Shown here: piece by piece, positions 21,801 to 33,345 of the stretch | How positions within the stretch are numbered: position 1 is the stretch's first letter | Layout of the letters: each line of letters begins with the position of its first letter | Assembly: GCA_043228905.1 (NCBI GenBank) | Contig: JBHGNT010000020.1 | Coordinates: forward strand, 7,440,001-7,504,000 | Reading direction: 5' to 3' | Source: Azolla caroliniana | Taxonomy: Eukaryota > Polypodiophyta | Length of the DNA: 64,000 nucleotides | The notes under the pieces: model-generated | What the model saw: the letters and a program-made list of their open reading frames with translations, nothing else | The model's database searches: none | What the model was told of the DNA's origin: nothing | Made by a program: the position numbers and the translations under genes

Positions 21801-24461
21801 CGCTCAGCTAAGGCAATTACAAGAGGCCCTTTTAGGTCAGGTAAATATGCAATGACCAGAGGCCCTTGAGTGCCCTTGAGTGCCCTTGAGAGAGAATGAG
21901 GACATGCACAATTTCAAGAATCACAAACAAAATTGTGGTGATTTAATACACTCTTAATACCCAACTGCTCTCTACAGGGTAGAAATTTGGGGACTGGGCC
22001 TTCATAGGGCAGAAAACTGAAGAGATTAGGAGACCTTTAGTCTCCACGATTGCCCACATGATAAGGAGCAAAGAATCATCCCACAATGATATAATTCAGG
22101 CTCAGATGGAAGCAAGTCAGGGCTTGGGTGCTATTCCAATCAGTGACTCCAAAGATAATCTTGTTGGCTGACACACAAGAATAGTTCTAGTCACATGGAA
22201 TAAATATAAATGCACTATTCTCACTCATTCCAATATAACTTGGATTATCCCCACTTTGACAAGACCAAAAGGTAACATCCACAGAACCTCAATTCTCCCG
22301 TTGGGAGGCTGCATGTGCTTGACTTTCTATGGGTGTGTAGCCATTAGTGCCTTTGAGAGACAATGTAGACATATACGATTCTAAAAACCACAAGAAAAAT
22401 TGTGGTTGTTTAAAATAGAGAGATTTGGAGATCCCTTTGGTCTCCATAATAAGGAGCAAAGTATCAGAACCCAAACATATAATCGGTAAGTTCTATTCTG
22501 ATCGATAGATTTGGACAAATAATGTCTCACAATAAGTTTCTATTTGTACATACGTCATCAAATGGAATTATCCCCCAGATCACTTATATGGATAAGCATC
22601 CCCCATGTGCCCGAAAGTGTGATAAGCAGTTCAGGGCCTTTACATTCAGAGAGTTTTGAGAGAGGCGGATACACATAAATCTGTAGAGGAATAGATATAC
22701 CAATCGCCCATGAGGAGGAGGAATCAGAGAGAACATTATGTTTTTTGCCCTGGTGTCTTTTATGAAATAAGGAGACGTCACTGCACTTTGTAAAACCTAC
22801 TGGTCCACCCTGTTATGGGATATGAAGGATAACAAAATGACTCTTAGTGAAAATCTTGTGGGATAGCCAACACATATTAGCCAGTTTTACTAATTTATTT
22901 ATTTTGGTTTGCTGTCGTTCAAGACAGCAGAGCGTCTTTAGATTTAATCTCTTGATCAGTCTCATAGGCCATTGTGGCCTCCTATGACCATCAATAATTT
23001 TTTCTTTGTTTCTTTCTCACAGTCCTATCAGCTGCTGAGGTAGCTTCCAAAGTCTTAGCTAACTTTATAGTTTCAGAATAAGCTCAAAAACAAATTTAAT
23101 TGTGGTTATGCATGTACATAAGTATGTCCATAGATACACAACCTTACTGGATTCATGATTTATAGCAGCATATAATGGACTGTATACAAACAAATTAAAA
23201 TATTATAACACAAACAGAATGCTTATGGTGCCATAAAAATTATCCTTACGTGTTATAAAAAGACATAGACTAGATATAAAAGAATGAAAACCTTACATCA
23301 CTAACCAGTATGCTTTATATAGAAAGGGAGCCAGAAAAGGAATGTGTACGCCACCAGCTTGACAAAGAATAAGCAGAAAGCATATTGTGCTACTCCAGGT
23401 ATACACCAAGCTTCAGCAAAACCTATTGCAACACCATAATCAGCAACATATGAAGGAACCTCACCATGGTCCTCTGTGGTCCTTAACTCGTGTGATTTCT
23501 CATCAAGTGATTCATGAATATCCCAATCTACCCCAAACGAGATTGGAACTTCAACATTTCTAATGGATGATGTATCCTCTACATCTGTGACTACATTTGT
23601 CCCTGTTGTGATATGTACATCAGTCAGCAAAAAATCTCGTTCTTCGTCATCTAAAGTTGCACTATGTTGATCAACCTCATGAGGCGATGGGAGGCCCAAA
23701 CAAGCTGGTTCTACTATCAGAAAGAGAAATATAAACACTCCAAAAATGATGATAGCAAGTGCAGGAAACACAAATGACCATCCCCAACCATATTGGAGGG
23801 CAGATGCCGCAACAATGGACCCAGCAATGTTTCCTACAGAAGCATGTGCATTCCATATACCCATGATAAGACCTCTCTTAGTCTTTCCAAACCAATTTCC
23901 AACAACCGCCACAACTGATGGCCATCCAATGGCCGAAAGAAGACCTGTGAAGACTTGTACAAGGAAATAATATGGAAAAGAATGGATATTCCACCAATAA
24001 CCCATGCCAAATAAAAAAACAAATGCACCACTGCCCACCATTCCATATGCGAGAAATTTTCTTAGATCAATACGATCTCCAAGTCGACCCGCAAAATACA
24101 TACCAACTGCATATGACGCCAAAAAAGCGACATCAACCTCACCAAGGCGGGCCGCGCCAAGAGGCCCATCAAAAGGGGGCCACCCTACTATCAATGGGAT
24201 GTTGAAAGCTGGAGATGGGGCTAATAACGATCCCACTTGTGATGCTGGGTTAATGTCTACAGAATTACTTCCATCTGGATCCAATACACTCTTCACAATG
24301 CTCAATGGCTTTCTGGAGGCATGAAAGCAAGCATATGCAATGAAAGTAAGGAATAGAACAAGTGATCTGTGTTCATGCAGACTAAAATCTTTCTTGAAGA
24401 GTTTCCAAGCAAGATAGATTCCGAGGGGTAAATTGCGCTTATTCATGATCATCCCAACCAT
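15880..24461 (-). CDS. Glycerol-3-phosphate transporter (SLC37-type MFS antiporter), three exons
   Basis: A membrane antiporter of the organophosphate:phosphate family (bacterial GlpT, animal SLC37, plant G3P permeases), expected to exchange glycerol-3-phosphate or sugar phosphate for phosphate. Three coding exons fit: 24461-23306, 16545-15991 and 15893-15880. They sum to 1725 nt (574 residues) with both introns in phase 1, joining as [12 protein letters not shown] and ELR-EIVP-stop. TM1 includes [18 protein letters not shown]. After TM2 comes the MFS loop motif [13 protein letters not shown]3-TM6 lie in exon 1. An acidic, poorly conserved loop of about 110 residues precedes TM7. Exon 2 holds TM8-TM12 with GHLSDKYN and [13 protein letters not shown]. 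The product is rather longer than typical family members because of the central loop. The first Met is chosen; two more follow within six codons. No inactivating lesion is seen. Confidence 0.9.
16800..17800 (+). mobile_element. LINE reverse-transcriptase fragment 1 (intronic)
   Basis: Plus-strand translation gives [19 protein letters not shown], close to the LINE RT block CFVDFxKAFDTIP. It is followed by [20 protein letters not shown], the RT palm motif [13 protein letters not shown]. Further along, [14 protein letters not shown] fits the C-terminal part of the same proteins. Frameshifts and stops are many. It is a non-LTR retrotransposon relic with no defined ends. Confidence 0.75.
18840..19841 (+). 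repeat. LTR-like repeat M with adjoining primer site
   Basis: A pyrimidine-rich plus-strand sequence ending at 19841 is followed at once by TGGTATCAAAGC (19842-19853), a Met-tRNA-type primer site, so it is probably the end of a 5' LTR. The part from about 18840 to 19405 has a diverged copy at 54560-55150. No coding region follows on the plus strand, and its left end is undefined. Confidence 0.55.
20121..20813 (-). CDS. Copia G gag protein (UBN2-type)
   Basis: An intact 230-codon frame. It begins [20 protein letters not shown]; the second Met (MQNTS) is the more usual gag start. It has the copia gag pattern: [13 protein letters not shown], then a central helical part with [20 protein letters not shown] and [17 protein letters not shown], and a basic tail ending RNKSKGK. 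It stops just before the place where a CCHC zinc knuckle would be expected. It lies inside a host intron, antisense to the host promoter only in the sense that both are on the minus strand. Whether it is expressed is unknown. An uninterrupted gag in an otherwise dead unit is noteworthy. Confidence 0.75.
   Translation of the reverse strand: MLFGIPSFTMQNTSVNVEVQFRKFDGSGFNLWNVRMVSTLYLQGCVEALEGNKSAGMDDTIWNLLNCKETAYIYMGVSDEDLGNIKGLTIGHEMWCKLKTMYESTTTVNQVHLTRRLMVAGLEDAKFAAEHISTFNLLLNQLQYVGLQIFNNKMKAIFLLTILPETWEALIVSLSNSGSPTFDGVRRAIPNAEISEKASVESSSPHNITRGRAATKKTSIQKSRNKSKGK
21312..22500 (+). mobile_element. LINE reverse-transcriptase fragment 2 (intronic)
   Basis: The translation shows [40 protein letters not shown] and [22 protein letters not shown], which match successive blocks of LINE RT. 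A later part reads [22 protein letters not shown], a C-terminal segment. A partial duplicate (VSIIRSK) occurs near 22440. The coding is heavily broken. It begins directly at the edge of copia G. Confidence 0.7.
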
Positions 24462-25249
24462 GGGAATGTTATTATTAGTCTGCAGAGACTAGGGTAAAAG
24501 ACAGTATCCGTCATGGCTGTGCGTGGATCCAACCTTAGACTAGTAGATCGGACATGTCTGACTGTCTGTGTAAGCCCAACCTTCGAGGGGCTCTTCGTTG
24601 ATGGCTTTGGAACTCTACTGAATGAAATGTATGTATGTATGTATTTTGTATATGTATAACAGTATATGTATGTATGTATGTATTTGTATTTTGTATATGT
24701 ATATCAATATGTATGTATGTATAATGTATTGTATGCTTTTGCTTGTGAGGTCTAACTACAGTCTACTACCCAATATTGAAGTGGCCAAAGTGAGGGAATT
24801 GCGGGCGTGGACGGTGCAGGTCGCTCAACTGCGGGCCCGTGCGATCAGCACCATCCGATGTGGACAAAAAGCTGACAACCTCTGTCATAAGGAGCTCGAC
24901 TCTCTTACAGCCTCTATCACTAGGAGCTCGACTCTCAAAAAATTAAAAGTAATAAGAGTTATTTGTAAGATTTGTTAGGTCTATGTTTCAAACCTTTTTC
25001 TTCTTTGAATTCTTTCTTTTTGGTTTCTTCTTCTTCGAATTCTTTCTTTTTTAGGGTTTCGACATTTGGTTTAGGATATGTAGTCACTTTACATTTCATT
25101 TACATTTAAGGGGTCGTAATAGTCTAAAAGGTTTAAAATTGTCATCATCAAACACTTAACCATATGTTGTTGAGCGTACCTTTGTGCCCTAGTATATAAC
25201 TAAACATTTGCAAACTTTGATTGATGCAAGTGGACTTATGCTTTAGTTG
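24462..25249. other. Upstream flank of the transporter gene
   Basis: It contains the probable 5' untranslated region and promoter (minus strand) and a TATG/TGTA-rich microsatellite at about 24628-24735. No clear TATA box was fixed. Gypsy element C begins about 790 bp upstream of the start codon. Confidence 0.6.
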
Positions 25250-25677
25250 TGTTACGGGCATGACCATATAATGTCCCGTGGTGAGAATTTACCATAGTAT
25301 TCTATACACGTGGATAAGTGTGAGGGTTAAACGAGAGTGTAAAGAAGGGGAGGATTACTTTTAATCCTCGGGATTGAGACAACCCATTAGGCCAAGTGTG
25401 AACTTGCCTAGGGGCCTTGGGTCTTGCTATAAATATGAGGCCTAGCTACCCTCATTTCATCATCTTTTGACTACATCGAGTCGTACCTGATGCCAACACC
25501 AGGTACGACTCGATGTCATGATGGTGGTATGGGACGCTAATCGAGGCTAGAGTCCATATTGATCCCTTTGCTCGGGGGTGGTCGGGTGGATTGGCACCCT
25601 TCTTTCTGTCTCTCCTTTCTTATGTTTATCTATATTTCATCCTTATCTCATGCTTACGTTATACCATAACTCTAACT
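25250..25677 (+). repeat. 5' LTR of gypsy C
   Basis: It starts TGTTACGGGCATGACC and ends TCTAACT, where the last base has changed from the A kept in the 3' copy. GCTATAAATATGAGG at about 25428-25442 is the likely TATA region. A 17-bp inverted repeat at 25473-25516 is absent from the 3' LTR. Confidence 0.95.
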
Positions 25678-25924
25678 GTTGGTATCAGAGCTTATGTTCT
25701 AATGTTTCTTTTGTTGGTTTTTGTCTTCTTGGTGGATGGTGATCGATCGACGTGCGGTCGACCTTGATCCAAACAGCGATCAACAAAGGAACTTCAGTAA
25801 CTCTTTCTTGTTTTTTTTCTATTCTTTCATCTCCCAATCTAATGATTTATAGTTAATATGTGTTTTTTTTATTGATTCAATGATGTTGTAGCGGTAATTA
25901 ATTGGTTTATAAAACGTTTACATA

Positions 25925-26115
25925 TGTGTATGAGGTCAATACCTCATTTGACATATATTTAATATGTGATTCGTGTCATATGCGTATGAGGTTAATACCT
26001 CAATTGTGTATTATGCTCACATACATATGTTACGTATGCGTATGAGGTCAATACCTCGATTTCTATGTAAACGATATGTGTTTGGTGTCGTATGCGTAAG
26101 AGGTCAATACCTTAT
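25925..26115 (+). repeat. Four 56-bp repeats with hairpins in the gypsy C leader
   Basis: GAGGTCAATACCTC or a one-base variant occurs at 25932, 25988, 26044 and 26100, exactly 56 bp apart, each preceded by a TATGNGTA-type motif. Each core folds as GAGGT-CAAT-ACCTC. A degenerate fifth unit is near 26138. The array lies in the 1.6-kb untranslated leader between the primer site and gag. Confidence 0.9.
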
Positions 26116-27308
26116 TATTGGATGTTTCATGTGCGTAGAGGCTAAGGCTATATGCCTCGATTACGTATCTCGCTTACATCATTATTGGCTATTTAATGTT
26201 ACAATTTTTTTAATATATGTATATGTGGTCACGTGTATATGTATTTGATCGTATATATGTGATAAATTACATATGTGTATATTCGTTATTACGTGATTTA
26301 TATATCGAATGTTGTCCTTTTCGGGGAAAGGATCTTGGTGGCCATCCTCACATTTTTGTGAGAATGGCGTAGTCACCATCCTTTTTTCAACAATCTTTTT
26401 CGTTGACATCCTCGTTGGTCACTTTGATTTTGTTACATAACGAAACGATCATAGCCACAATGATGGTGAGAACGTAAGGCTTGACCCACTTCATGTGAGG
26501 TCGCACATAGGACACACATATCCAACATCCCTCCCTCATTACATGGATGCGATACCACTATGAGATCATTCTTACGAAAGGCATTCGTAATGACATAACC
26601 ATGTGATAGGCCACGTGGGCCTACTACGAAAAGAGCGCTCATTTGGCTTGACCATTAGGCTGCACTTTGGTGTATGCCATCGTAATTATGAGACTTGAGG
26701 TTAGGTAATGTACCAACATCGTTTGTGGTAAACGAGAGGGAAATAAGGAATCTTGACATATATGTTTCTTTTAAAAAAGCGTATATGGGCAAATGTCTCG
26801 CATATCTCTTATACACAACATTCAACATGAGCAACCTATTTGGTTAGCTCAAGTGTTTAATGTATTTGTTCTCAAGGTCTCGAGTTCAAATATGACCAAG
26901 ACCATACAAGATTGTTGATACATATGACTATAATACATGTTTAGACTTTTAGGTCTAAGAGCCGAAACCACATACGTGGGCACAAAAACATAGTTTATTG
27001 TTAACATTTTTTTTCGTGTATAAACTATTCATGATGCGAACATACATGGTTGAGCCTCAGGGAGCCGCCATGAAAAAATCGATATAGAGATTAGGGAAAG
27101 GCATTCATTTGTCACCCCGATGATTTTTAAAACACCTTTGTGTTACCATAGTAACTTGATCTTCAACCTCATCTCATACGTCTAGAGGAGTATTGACGTG
27201 AGATCATGATATCGATTAATGTTGGCCCATGATATGTTTACATCACGAATTGATGTTATGACTATTTGTCTGACCTTATCCTATTTCTTTGCAAGAAATA
27301 AACATTCA

Positions 27309-28909
27309 ATGGCTCAGAATAACGACCCGATTTCATCGGCTCAAGCAGAAGAAACTCAAGAAAATCCTCTTGGACCAATGTCCATTGAGTTGTATTTCTT
27401 ACAAATACAAAATTTCCTTAGTTCAACCGCTCATCAGATGTTCGAACTTCGGCAATCTCAAAGTGCTCTTGAGGCACGTGTCATTAGTTTACAATGTGAC
27501 ACTAATCGACCTGATGAGCGTCAAGGTGAACCATCATTTGTCATAAAGCCATTTACGGGAGAAAAAAAGGAAAGAACCAAAGAAGCAATCTGCACGTGGC
27601 TGGGCCGATGGGAGTCTCAATTTGAGCTCTATCCCATGCCAAATAGTACAAAGATTGCATATATCGACCGAGAACTAGGGGGTAAGGCCGCTGCCTGGTG
27701 GCAGGGGCTCTGAACTTTGGGGAAATTGCCTGATACATGGACAGATTTTGTCATAGTTTTCAAGGGCCAATTTCTACAACCTCCCTCTCGAATCGAGGCA
27801 GCTCAAGCTTTAATGAACCTCTCTAGCAAGAAGTTTTCCTCGCTAGAAGATTATGTCCACCATGCTAGAACCCAAATCAAAAAATCAGTCTAGAAGGGGA
27901 CAATTGGTTGATAGCTTGTTTTGGCAATGGCATCCCCAATTCGGACTATCACTGGATAGTGCACGATAAGGATCCAAAATCCTTCGAAGAGACTGTTGAA
28001 ATAGTTCTTCGCTATCAACGCACTTCGAAGAAGGATCATAACAAACCCAATGAAGCGCACAAGACTAAGCAGTCGCAATTTGCTGGGAAACGTAAGACAC
28101 CCAACGAATTCATGGATCACGATTGTAAGCGACATCCTTTTTGCGTATTCTGCAAAAAGAAGGGTCATACAAAAGAACAATGTCAAAAGCTCCAACGGAA
28201 AGAGCACGAAAACAAAGCAAAAGTTGCAGACCATAAAAGTCAGATTCCTAATGTGCTTGAGGTCTATACACATCATTTAAGTAATTGTCAATGTTCTTTC
28301 CGTCACTATGTATTGGGACCCAATGATTTACTACGTGCAAATGGGTATATCAATGGATCCCCCGTACAATTTTTATTTGATTCAGGAAGCTCACACAACT
28401 TTCTGAATAATCGCTTGGTTCAAATATGGGGAATCCAACCCACCGTAAGTGATCACACCTATAGGGTGCACTTGGTTGATGGAAGAGTACAATACATCAA
28501 CGGGGCGATTCATTCATTAGGAATTTCTATTGATACTTATGTAGAGGAAGTAGACTTCCATGTAATGAATCTTTGTACCACTGATGTAATATTGGGTTAT
28601 CCCTGGTTTTATAATAAAAACTCTTATTTGTCTATTGATTGGGTTTGTCATTCCATTTCCTTTATACTAAACGATTGTACTCATTTTATTCAATGTGTAA
28701 ATAAAAAATCCCTTTCAATTGTTTCCTCTCCATCAATATCTGAGTTGTCTTGTTCTTCTTTGTTTTATTGTGTACTTGATCCGAACATTCACGTTTATAA
28801 TATTGATAACGTCTCGGGTCAATTGACATATTTTGAACAACAACAACTCGATAAAATCTTAAATGATTTTCATGATGTTTTTCCAAGTGAACTCCTAAAC
28901 GTAATATAG
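27309..28909 (+). pseudogene. Gypsy C gag and protease (broken)
   Basis: The likely start is Met at 27309 (MAQNNDPISS); an upstream in-frame Met at 27219 gives a hydrophobic leader not expected for gag. The frame passes through the gag core (GKAAAWWQGL) to TGA at 27711-27713, explained by CGA to TGA. It resumes, then shifts frame near 27895. The second frame, 27908-28909, carries YQRTSKKD, a CCHC knuckle CVFCKKKGHTKEQC near 28143-28184 and the protease motif FLFDSGSSHNFL near 28372-28405. A further shift occurs near 28900 before RT. Confidence 0.88.
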
Positions 28910-29953
28910 ATCATCATATAGATATCGTACTTGGCGTTGCACCAATAAGTATACCTCCTTATCGCTTAAATCAATCCAAAGAGGATGAGGTATCTAAGCA
29001 ACTCAAGGACTATTTATGAATGGGTTATATACGTTATAGTAAATCTCCATGGGGTGCACCTGTTCTCTTGGTAAAAAAGAAAGAGGGCACATGGCGTATG
29101 TGTATTAATTACCAACGCTTGAATAAAGTGACGATCAAGAATTCATATCCATTGCCTCAGGCTGACGATCTAATTGACAGTCTCCAGGGAGCACGGGATT
29201 TTACGAAACTTGATATACGTACGGGCTACCATCAAATTCGTATAAGTGAGGACGATGTTCCTAAAATGACATTTCCTACGCGGTATGGCCATTATGAGTT
29301 TTTGGTTATTCCTTTTGGTTTGACCAATGCTCCGGCCACATTTCAACAACAAATGAATGACATTTTCTGAGAACAACTTGGAAAATTCGTTGTTATTTTC
29401 TTGGATGATATTTTAGTTTATAGCCGAACATTAGAAGAACATGCTAAACATGTCCGCTTTGTTTTACAAACATTGCGTGCCAAACAGTTTTACGCGAAGA
29501 TCTCAAAATGCGAGTTCTTCAAGAAATCAATTACTTATCTTGGACATCTCATAACCGAACGAGGAGTTGAAATTGATCCTTCTTGCATCGAGAAAATCAA
29601 ACTTTGGCCCACTCTTCGGAATATTCGAGAAGTTCGATCATTCATTGGTTTTGTCGGGTTTTTGCGAAAATCACTTCGTAATTACTCCTAATTGACAATG
29701 TCGTTTATTGATCTTCTAAAAGGTCAACCACATAAGTCTACAAAACCTATTGTGTGGAATGTTTACACTAGACCTCGCCTTTAAGGAACTCAAGGACCTG
29801 CTATGCAAGGCTCCTTTGCTCCTTTGCTTCTTTTACCCGATCCTTCCAAACCTTTTGAGGTTGAAACCGATGCAAGCGATTATGTTATAGGCGTTGTCTT
29901 ATATCAAGATGGTAAACCAATAACATTCGAGAGTAAGAAACTTGATTCTAATC
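28910..29953 (+). pseudogene. Gypsy C reverse transcriptase and RNase H N-part
   Basis: The reading DHHIDIVLGVAPISIPPYRL leads into [49 protein letters not shown], and the catalytic box VIFLDDILVYS at about 29392-29424. Stops lie at about 29017 (TGA for Trp or Arg), 29368-29370 (CGA to TGA) and 29689-29691. RNase H begins FEVETDASDYVIGVVLYQD near 29857 and is cut by the insertion of D after the bases TAATC. Confidence 0.9.
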
Positions 29954-30408
29954 TGTGAAAAGTAACGTGCGGAAGCAAGTATGAAGACCGAACAGAAGGA
30001 AGAACACTCAAGTTTAATGGAGAGCTTGAGCTCACGCAGTATACGCGGGAGAGACAGAGAGAGTGAGAGAGGAAAAACACAAGAGGTATATTCAAAAAAT
30101 ACACAATCTCTATTCACCACACTCTATACATATGTGTGTTCAATGAACACTTTTATACAAGTCCTAGAAGGACTGACCGAAGTACTGACAATACTTCAAT
30201 GCTCATTAAGATCTCCTACACTAACTCCCAAATATATTCCTCACGGAATATCTTTCCTAACGGCCTCCCGGTTTCCGCACCGATCCGGCCCTACCTACGC
30301 ACCGGTCTGCGTACCGGTTTACGCATTCGGCCTAACCGATTAGTCCCAACCGATCCGGTCCTCGGCTTCTTCAGCCGATCCGGCCGATGTTGAGCTTGTC
30401 TCTCAACA
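29954..30408 (-). repeat. 3' LTR of copia D (left side)
   Basis: 455 bp, reading TGTTGAGAGACAAGC to CTTTTCACA on the minus strand. The polypurine tract TTGAGGGGGAG (minus) adjoins at 30409-30419. It carries the same set of palindromes as the A LTR. Confidence 0.94.
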
Positions 30409-31239
30409 CTCCCCCTCAAGCTCAACTTGAGGCTCTTCGGGATCTTCGGGCTCACAGCTTTGGTTCCTCCTGGCTTCACGCCTCGCTCGCGCTCCACGAC
30501 CTGTTCGACTCCGCATGCTTCAACCCATCCGGTCGCCTTGTCTACTCATGTGGCCCTTATTAGCTCTTCTGATGTTGCGGTGTTGACGCTTCTCCTGCTG
30601 CCTTTTCTTCCACTTGGGCCTCGGTTGATTCAACGTATCTGAATCAAACATCCGAACTGACTCGGCTACCTTTGATCGGTTTTCGCTCTCATCCGAGTTG
30701 GCTGTCTCCAACTTGTCTTCGGTCTTCTCGCCCTCGATGGCGTCATCTTCCCCATGCGTGGTTGGCTTCGGCTCTCTCCTTCGGCTGCTCCCCTTCTGTC
30801 CGCTTTCGGACTTTTCCGCGGGTCCGCCCTCGGCTTCTTCAGCCGATCCGATGTCGAACTCGACAACTGAGTCAACCGACTCGGTGTCGCGGTCTCCACT
30901 CCTTTCCCATTGCCTTGCTTGGTCGTTCGGGACTGTTCTCCCCCTCAAGTTTGGCACGTCGAGGTGACGCAATCCGAGCGCACCTGAGAATTGCCGCAAC
31001 TTGTCCAGACCAAGAGACTTGGTGAAGATGTCGGCAATCTGCCGATCCGTCGAAACGTACTGAAGTTCGACTTCATCGGAAAGGACACGCTCACGGACGA
31101 AATGGTAGTGCACCTCAATGTGCTTGGTCCGTGCGTGGAAAATGGGGTTTTTCACGAGCTGGATGCTGCTGAGGTTGTCGCAGTAGATCGTCGTCGGATC
31201 TGACACCTCCTCTTGCAGGTCCTTAAGTAGCCGCTTCAA
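30409..31239 (-). pseudogene. Copia D RNase H end and C-terminal extension
   Basis: From 31239 the minus frame gives the RNase H C-terminus (YCDNLSSIQLVKNPIFHART, TADIFTKSLG-like with Ile, GLDKLRQFSGALGL). It continues without a break past PNLRGRTVPNDQARQ into about 138 further residues ending at a stop at 30520-30522. The extension contains EEAEGG, EGEKTEDKLETANSDESE and MFDSDTLNQPRPKWKKRQQE. The remaining 110 bp to the LTR are in another frame here, while A keeps them open. Confidence 0.82.
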
Positions 31240-32460
31240 CCATATGGCTTCGCATGTCGCGACAACCGCTCCTCGGTACTCAGCTTCGGTGCTTGAAAGT
31301 GAAAATGTCGGCTGCTTCTTACTGCTCCACGCGATCGTGGCACTCCCGAGGGAGAACGCGTATCCGGACGTGGATCAGCGATCGGCGGCATTCCCAGCCC
31401 AATCAACATCGGTGTAGCCGACTAACTGCGCGGTTGCACCGGTCCGATATAGCAGTCCCTGGTCCTTAGTGTCGTTGACATACCGAAGTATGCGTTGCGC
31501 ACATTGAAGGTGCTCCTCGGTAGGTCGCGCCATGAACTGACTGATCACTCCAACTGGATAACTGAGGTTGGGTCGGGTGATGGTCAAGTATATGAGGCTT
31601 CCGACAATTTGTCGGAACCTCGTCGAGTCGCATACCTTTCCCGTATCGGGATGAAGCTTGACGGTTCTGTCCAAAGGAGTCGAGACGGACTTACAGTCGG
31701 CCATCCCGAATTTGAAGAGCATACTCAGCACGTAATGACGTTGGCTGATCAATATGCCTTCGGGGGTATGGATCACTTCGATCCCGAGGAAGTAACGAAG
31801 GTCCCCCAGATCCTTCATGTCGAACGATGCCGCAAGCTGGAGATTCACGTGGTCGATTTCACCTAGGTCGGCGCTGGTGATGACCAAGTCATCAACATAT
31901 AGTAAAATACTAACCGGTCCGAGTCGACCTTTCCGGATGAACAGGGAAGAGTCTGATTTTGACGTGACGAAGCCCATCCGACGCAGTTGTTGCGTGATCT
32001 TCGCGTTCCAGGCACGCGGGGCTTGCTTCAGTCCGTAAAGGGACTTCTTCAGTCGGCATACTTCCGAGGAGTTCGTTCCAGAGTGAAATCCGGGGGGTTG
32101 TACCATGTACACCTGTTCCTCAAGGTCACCTTGCAGGAACGCATTCTTTACATCCATCTGATGTAAGTGCCACCCCTTCACCGTAGCTACTCCGAGCAAA
32201 ACACGGACGATCGTCATTTTCGCGACCGGCGCAAACATCTCATCGTAGTCGATGCCGTGTTTCTGCGCGTAGCCCTTTGCCACTAGCCGAGCCTTGTACC
32301 GGTTGACGGAGCCATCGGTGTTGTACTTGACCTTGTACACCCACCTACACCTGATCGGTTTTACCCCTGTTGGTGCGTCAACCAGGTCCCAGGTCTCGTT
32401 CTCCGCCAATGCGTGCATCTCTTCCTCCATCGGGCACGCCAATTTGCATCTTTAGCCGCT
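31240..32460 (-). pseudogene. Copia D reverse transcriptase and RNase H core
   Basis: The minus frame 32442-31375 carries the RT domain ([49 protein letters not shown]) and the start of RNase H (DVDWAGNAADR), then TGA for CGA at 31375-31377, after which the same frame continues to 31240. Just upstream a single base is missing (GCCCG where A has GCCGCG), which puts RT out of frame with the preceding linker. Confidence 0.9.
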
Positions 32461-33345
32461 TTTGCGTAGCTCTCCGGCTCACGCACTTCCGCTACACGGG
32501 TCATGTACGCATAATGATGCACCATGTACTCGTTGTATCCGAACCGCAAAACAAGATTCTTCTAGCGGGTAGATCGGCATAATCTCACATTAGCCGATGT
32601 CGAGGCCTTCTCGGTCGACGTGGTCTTCACCTTTAAAGACCCATCACTGGTTCCCTCGGAGTCGGACTCGCGTCGGTCTGACTCGTTCTTATCCGTGCTA
32701 GAATCCGACACCTTCTTCTTCCCTTTCTCTTTGCGCGTAAGCCGTCTCCTCGACTTCCTGCGCGGGGAATGCACGGCCGAGTCTCCACTACTCGCCGGCT
32801 CTTCATCGGACTGGTCGTACCGACTCAGTCGTCCAATCAGTCCACTTAAACGGAGTGAAATCGGACTCTCTTCGCGGGTCTCGATTTCGGGCTCATCCGG
32901 AGGCATCTCGGCCTCGCTGACCTCATCGTCAGAACTCGGATTGGAGTCGGGGTTCGGAGTCGGGGGCTCGTACCAGGATGCAGACTCGTCAAACACAACG
33001 TCACGGCTAACACGCGCTTGTTTGGTGCGAGGGTTATAGCACTTATAACCCTTCTACTCGTCTGAGTAACCGACCAAGATGCATTTCTCAGCCTTTGCGT
33101 CCAACTTCCTCCTTTTCTCCTTCGGTACATGCACATACGCAATGCTACCGAACACCCTCAAGTGTCGCAAGTTCGGCTTCGTTCCGAAATATAGTTCGTG
33201 CGCCGACACTTTGTCTCCGATCCGGTTCTGGATGTATACCGCGGTCCTTACCGCCTCGGCCCAGTAGAACTTGGGCAAGCTCTTCTCCTCCAGCATTGCT
33301 CGTGGCGCTTCCACAACTAACCGATTCTTCCTCTCGGCCACAAGT
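32461..33345 (-). pseudogene. Copia D integrase C-terminal part and linker
   Basis: It begins at the deletion junction with AERKNRLVVEAPRAMLEEKS and continues through the GKR-like integrase tail (AYVHVPKEKRRKLDAKAEKC). A charged linker follows (SRRRLTRKEKGKKKVSD) that leads to the RT. There are stops near 33052-33054 and 32562-32564 (both where A has sense codons). The integrase catalytic Asp pair is absent from this copy. Confidence 0.88.

Larger units (their letters stand above)
16546..23305 (-). other. 6.76-kb intron 1 of the transporter, filled with transposons
   Basis: The donor ACTG/GTTAGTG at 23306-23301 and the acceptor TCTGCAG/GTATTG at 16551-16545 fit splice consensus and restore the frame. 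The intron contains, left to right, a LINE fragment (16800-17800), copia remnant G (about 17873-21311) enclosing repeat M, and a second LINE fragment (21312-22500). The remaining 22500-23300 shows nothing recognisable. Confidence 0.82.

Noticed and set aside
16800-22500. The two intronic LINE fragments as one LINE split by copia G
   Set aside because: The right fragment starts with an earlier part of RT than the left one ends with, and both contain the CFVDF-type block, so they are separate copies.
25925-26115. Regularly spaced palindromic repeats that look like a CRISPR array
   Set aside because: The units are imperfect over most of their 56 bp, there is no cas gene, and the array sits in the leader of a plant gypsy element between its primer site and gag.
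27219-27308. Gypsy C gag starting at the Met at 27219
   Set aside because: The 30 residues before MAQNNDPISS are hydrophobic and unlike gag N-termini; the Met at 27309 is the better start.
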